Assembly: GCF_000003815.2 (NCBI RefSeq)
Contig: NC_049987.1
Coordinates: forward strand, 6,400,083 to 6,439,646
Reading direction: 5' to 3'
Length of the DNA stretch: 39,564 nt
Source of the DNA: Branchiostoma floridae
Lineage: Eukaryota; Chordata; Leptocardii; Amphioxiformes; Branchiostomatidae
Shown here: one piece after another, positions 35,958 to 39,564 of the stretch
Layout of the letters: each line of letters starts with the position of its first letter
How positions within the stretch are numbered: the first letter of the stretch is position 1
Position numbers and translations under genes: made by a program
Notes under the pieces: model-generated
Told to the model about the DNA's origin: nothing
The model's input: only the letters and a program-made list of their open reading frames with translations
The model's database searches: none

Positions 35958-36110
35958 CATGGTTGATAGAAAACAGTACTCTTGAGGTATCAGGTACATT
36001 GATATTTAAAACCGCCCAACATTTATAGTCTGTGAATGGAAGCTTAATCCTACCCACCGTTAATCTAGAACTTGTAAAGCTTTGTGACTAAACATGCCTG
36101 CAATTAGAAT

Positions 36111-36130
36111 AGAGAGAGAGAGAGAGAGAG
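36111..36130. repeat. AG microsatellite
   Basis: Ten uninterrupted AG units in the spacer between genes C and D, not present in the B-C spacer. Confidence 0.9.
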
Positions 36131-37244
36131 TAAAGAGACAAGGCCTAATGTAAACGTTGACCTAGGCGTAGGAGAGGCGATGAAATATGAAACAGTGGAA
36201 GCAATATATAGTTATCAACATTGTCGATATAAGTCGAAACAAGAACACTTTGCAAAGCGGTAGAGCCATTTAAACACATGCGACCAACGATCAAGGCCAT
36301 TGTGTGAACGTTTATAACCTTATCGATAAACGGTATTAAGAAGCAACCACCTATTCACTGAGAAGTCCGACTAACATACCACGTCCAAAGAGCTTGGACA
36401 TAGACAAGAAATACACAGATATGCGAGCTATTGATATCAAGAGGACAAACGAAGAAACAAACCACACATATTCACTACATTTCCTTACTTCTGTCAAATG
36501 TCCAAAAGGCCAGTCTTATGCAGCTTCCATACATGACGAAAGCACACGAGCGTATTGTGTAATAAAGAATTTAGTTGCATAAACAACCCTTCGCAAGTGG
36601 GTTTGCAAGGGCCAAAAGCAAGAGAAAACTAGGGATCAATAATATGGTCTTATTGTAGATGTAGTGCAATTGCATTAGTCCTTATCGTCGAAAATGTCTA
36701 TGACAACGCTGAAATGCACCTTAAGCAAACTGAAGTATAGCTGCAAAGCACTAACCGCATGAAACAGAAAATAAATCTGTTCTATCAGACGGCAACCATG
36801 AAAAGTGCCCCTACGCTCATTTGAACTTCAACTTAATGAGACTTAGTCGTTTACAAATACCTTGCGTTGTTCAACATGTACAATAATATACAGTAGTACA
36901 ATTGTCCATATCTACAGAAATATGCAAATTATGTGTTAAGCTACCGTTATCAGTGCTTTACACAAAGGCACCGAAAACAGACGGTAGGAGACCAAAATTG
37001 ATGATACAGCGAATAGTATTCAGGAAGCGTTTTCAGCAAATATCAACTTTCCGCTCAGGATCATACAATCCAAGGCTGGACGAAAATATAAAGACTTGCG
37101 CAGTCTAACATTGATAATGTCGGCTGATCAACTCTCCCATTAAGGGGCCTAAGAAAGACATTCGAATGATCTAGTTTCATAACTTATTAAACGAATGTAC
37201 CTTCTCAATTAAACTGAAGTGGATACAACGAAAGCGGTACATAC

Positions 37245-37656
37245 CTCGAACCTGCAATGTCTTCGTAGATGTCATCGTCATCAGTGCCGCATGAAAGTTG
37301 CCACCAGGCCGATCACCATTGCTGTAACTGTCTTTTGTCCACTGTACGACGGTATATCCTGCTGTAGCTCATCTGTATCAAGTATCCCAAATATTCTGCC
37401 ATCCTGCAAGGGCGTATCATGGACGTTAAAATCGACCATCAGATAAAAAGCCTGCTCTTGATAGCCAAGAAAGGCAACTTGTCGACATCACATAATGGTC
37501 ATCAGCAAATGTCTTAACGGCTATTGGGTTACAAATAGACATTTTTAGGTCACAAAGTATGCCTACATCAGCTATAAACGACCTAGAAGGACACAAGCTT
37601 AAAATCATTGACACGCGCATTACCTTGAACTCCTGACATTCATTACTTCTAACCAT
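37245..37656 (-). pseudogene. Antisense exon-like segments, degraded copy, spacer C-D
   Basis: The copy of the 20317-20503 segment lies at 37245-37403 with both splice-like borders kept. It is 159 nt long, which breaks the phase seen in the other spacers, and has an in-frame stop. Next to it, at about 37490-37656, the IAVKTFADDH frame remains open and begins from the same EFKVMRVSMILSL region as in spacer B-C. Read as a decayed version of an unrecognised antisense coding unit. Confidence 0.3.
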
Positions 37657-38140
37657 TCTGTTTGAAAGCGTAGCAATTACTTGTTTTTGTAGTCATCGGA
37701 GAATATAGAAGCTATAAGAGGGCAACGGAATAGTAAGTATGAATAACCAGCTGCAGAGAAGGGATATAGTTGAGAAAACAAAACGATTCACCAAAGACTT
37801 GTATAGGGAAGGCTCATGAAACAGAATGAAAAAAAGTCAGCATTCATCATCTCTTCAACTTTCATTAAATGTGGATATGTATCGCTCTGCCTGATGTTGC
37901 AAAAGTATTGGTAAGTCTTGGTTTGATTTTCTTTTATCACAATGAATGCTGTTAGACACGAAATAAAGTCCATGTGCAACAACATAATGACACCATTTTT
38001 GGAGAACCTAAAAAAGTTTTCGTCTAAATCTAGCATTGAATTTGGTCTAGCTATGCAAAAACGTGTTACCTGTCACTCACGCAGTGTCAGTTACAAATGA
38101 TCAGCAAATACCAGCATCCACCAATCACGCCTCGCTTCGC

Positions 38141-38836
38141 NNNNNNNNNNNNNNNNNNNNNNNNNNNNNNNNNNNNNNNNNNNNNNNNNNNNNNNNNNNN
38201 NNNNNNNNNNNNNNNNNNNNNNNNNNNNNNNNNNNNNNNNNNNNNNNNNNNNNNNNNNNNNNNNNNNNNNNNNNNNNNNNNNNNNNNNNNNNNNNNNNNN
38301 NNNNNNNNNNNNNNNNNNNNNNNNNNNNNNNNNNNNNNNNNNNNNNNNNNNNNNNNNNNNNNNNNNNNNNNNNNNNNNNNNNNNNNNNNNNNNNNNNNNN
38401 NNNNNNNNNNNNNNNNNNNNNNNNNNNNNNNNNNNNNNNNNNNNNNNNNNNNNNNNNNNNNNNNNNNNNNNNNNNNNNNNNNNNNNNNNNNNNNNNNNNN
38501 NNNNNNNNNNNNNNNNNNNNNNNNNNNNNNNNNNNNNNNNNNNNNNNNNNNNNNNNNNNNNNNNNNNNNNNNNNNNNNNNNNNNNNNNNNNNNNNNNNNN
38601 NNNNNNNNNNNNNNNNNNNNNNNNNNNNNNNNNNNNNNNNNNNNNNNNNNNNNNNNNNNNNNNNNNNNNNNNNNNNNNNNNNNNNNNNNNNNNNNNNNNN
38701 NNNNNNNNNNNNNNNNNNNNNNNNNNNNNNNNNNNNNNNNNNNNNNNNNNNNNNNNNNNNNNNNNNNNNNNNNNNNNNNNNNNNNNNNNNNNNNNNNNNN
38801 NNNNNNNNNNNNNNNNNNNNNNNNNNNNNNNNNNNN
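38141..38836. other. Assembly gap (696 N) in spacer C-D
   Basis: Flanks match the B-C spacer near 21173 and 21872, so the equivalent stretch there is about 699 nt. The gap most likely holds ordinary spacer. Confidence 0.95.
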
Positions 38837-38901
38837 TTTCTAGTCGGCTATTTTTGAAGACATGTGCATTACTGGCGACGCACATTTTGATGGAAATCTG
38901 T

Positions 38902-38907
38902 CAGCTG
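38902..38907. promoter_or_regulatory. Distal CAGCTG E-box upstream of gene D
   Basis: CAGCTG in the same context as upstream of genes B and C (TCTGTCAGCTGCAGAAGTGA), about 540 bp before the inferred gene D start. Confidence 0.45.
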
Positions 38908-39283
38908 CAGAAGTGATCAGAACACTGTACACATCACTGCTTCCTGTAACTAGTTGCCTGTACACTTTAGGTAGACATGACCTTAACGACACTCTTTCAC
39001 TTTCCCTTGCCACAAAGTTAAAAAGTTGAAAATAGTTTGAAAAATGTCTTTTTTTGGAAACAGAAGCGACAGTAGTCGTTATCTGCAGTTACTTTGGTTC
39101 AGGCAAAACGCAACTTGACTTTTGATAGCGAAACACAAACAATGAACATCAAAGAATATGAAGTCTGGATATTTTAAGCACACTTTTTTGTCAGATATCG
39201 TAAAAGCAAAGCTCCAGGTCTTATTTTATTGTTGCTTAAGCAGACTTGAATAATCTACATCTGTTCCTCTGCATCATCGGCCG

Positions 39284-39441
39284 TCTAAATCTATACACCA
39301 ATGGCAATGACGTTCTTGCACGCTCTCGATCAATCAGAACGCGAGGGGTCGAACATGAGCAATGGCCTTTGCAGAATGACATGAATGTGATTACTTTAGC
39401 GCTTCACGCCGTTATAAACGCTCCCCACTTCTCCAGTTTCT
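39284..39441 (+). promoter_or_regulatory. Gene D proximal promoter (CCAAT, TATA)
   Basis: The same conserved block as upstream of genes B and C, with CCAAT, CAATCAG, GAATGTG and TATAAAC (TATAAA at 39413-39418). Initiator-like CTACTCC at 39440-39446 gives +1 at A39442, 29 nt from the TATA box. It shows that another array unit starts here. Confidence 0.8.
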
Positions 39442-39465
39442 ACTCCGACAGCTTCTGACCGAAAG
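39442..39465 (+). other. Gene D noncoding exon 1 (24 nt)
   Basis: From the inferred start to CCGAAAG followed by GTAGAG at 39466. Sequence and length match genes B and C. The intron that follows is clearly related to the start of gene C intron 1 (ACGCTATCTTTCTATTTGGA). The coding part lies beyond the window, so that gene D encodes a myosin heavy chain is inferred from the shared promoter. Confidence 0.6.
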
Positions 39466-39564
39466 GTAGAGAGCACGCTATCTTTCTATTTGGATGCTTT
39501 GATCCTAGGATAGAGAGTTTTCTTCTTATTTTTGCTTTATCAGCCGCCTATATTGTCTTCTCAA

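Larger units (their letters stand above)
35711..39283. other. Intergenic spacer between genes C and D
   Basis: Collinear with the B-C spacer over most of its length. It differs by an extra insertion (35766-35957), an AG microsatellite (36111-36130) and an N gap (38141-38836). Degraded minus-strand exon-like segments lie at 37245-37656 and about 37830-38140. No plus-strand gene was seen. Confidence 0.8.

Noticed and set aside
38063-38885. Open frames of about 250-264 residues running through the second N gap
   Set aside because: They exist only because N was translated as unknown residues; the flanks match noncoding spacer in the other unit.

Overview
This is eukaryotic animal DNA. It is dominated by a head-to-tail, plus-strand tandem array of muscle (class II, sarcomeric-type) myosin heavy chain genes, with a repeat period of about 17 kb. 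Four units are present: the 3' end of gene A (1 to about 1466), complete gene B (about 4817-18960), gene C (about 22479-35710, complete except for one N gap), and the promoter plus first noncoding exon of gene D (39284 to the window end). The dispersed GT-AG exons, tandem complete striated-type myosin genes, moderate overall GC with strongly C/G-ending codons, and a foldback element and SINE in introns suggest an invertebrate chordate, most likely an amphioxus (Branchiostoma). That assignment is inference; no species-diagnostic gene is present.

Genes B and C have the same architecture: one 24-nt noncoding first exon 27-29 nt downstream of a TATA box, a 5'UTR/start exon, and 26 coding exons with identical lengths and phases in every exon that can be compared. 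Gene B sums to 5802 coding nt, a 1933-residue protein plus stop, the usual length for a sarcomeric myosin heavy chain. All class II landmarks are intact: P-loop, switch I, switch II, loop 2 (glycine/lysine-rich), the two reactive cysteines, two IQ-type light-chain sites, the head-rod proline, and a rod of about 1090 residues. Gene C is collinear with it; its gap removes parts of the last two large rod exons. Between B and C the rod is almost invariant, and amino-acid changes gather in the N-terminal region, the start of exon 2, the lower head and the converter/IQ region.

The spacers (about 3.3-3.7 kb) are themselves repeated. Each carries a distal CAGCTG E-box, a proximal promoter block of about 130 bp with CCAAT and TATA boxes, and degenerate minus-strand segments that look like exons of an unrecognised gene. 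The 3'UTRs of A, B and C share strongly conserved blocks, including a potential RNA stem with a wobble-preserving change. Gene B alone carries a 453-bp foldback (MITE-like) element in its second coding intron and an antisense tRNA-derived SINE-like insertion in its converter intron; the spacer after C carries an extra insertion of about 190 bp. The spacer and promoter of C and D are closer to each other than to those of B, suggesting B is the older branch. The most notable features are the modular conservation of the array (rod homogenised, head diversified), the antisense exon-like relics and the conserved 3'UTR structure.
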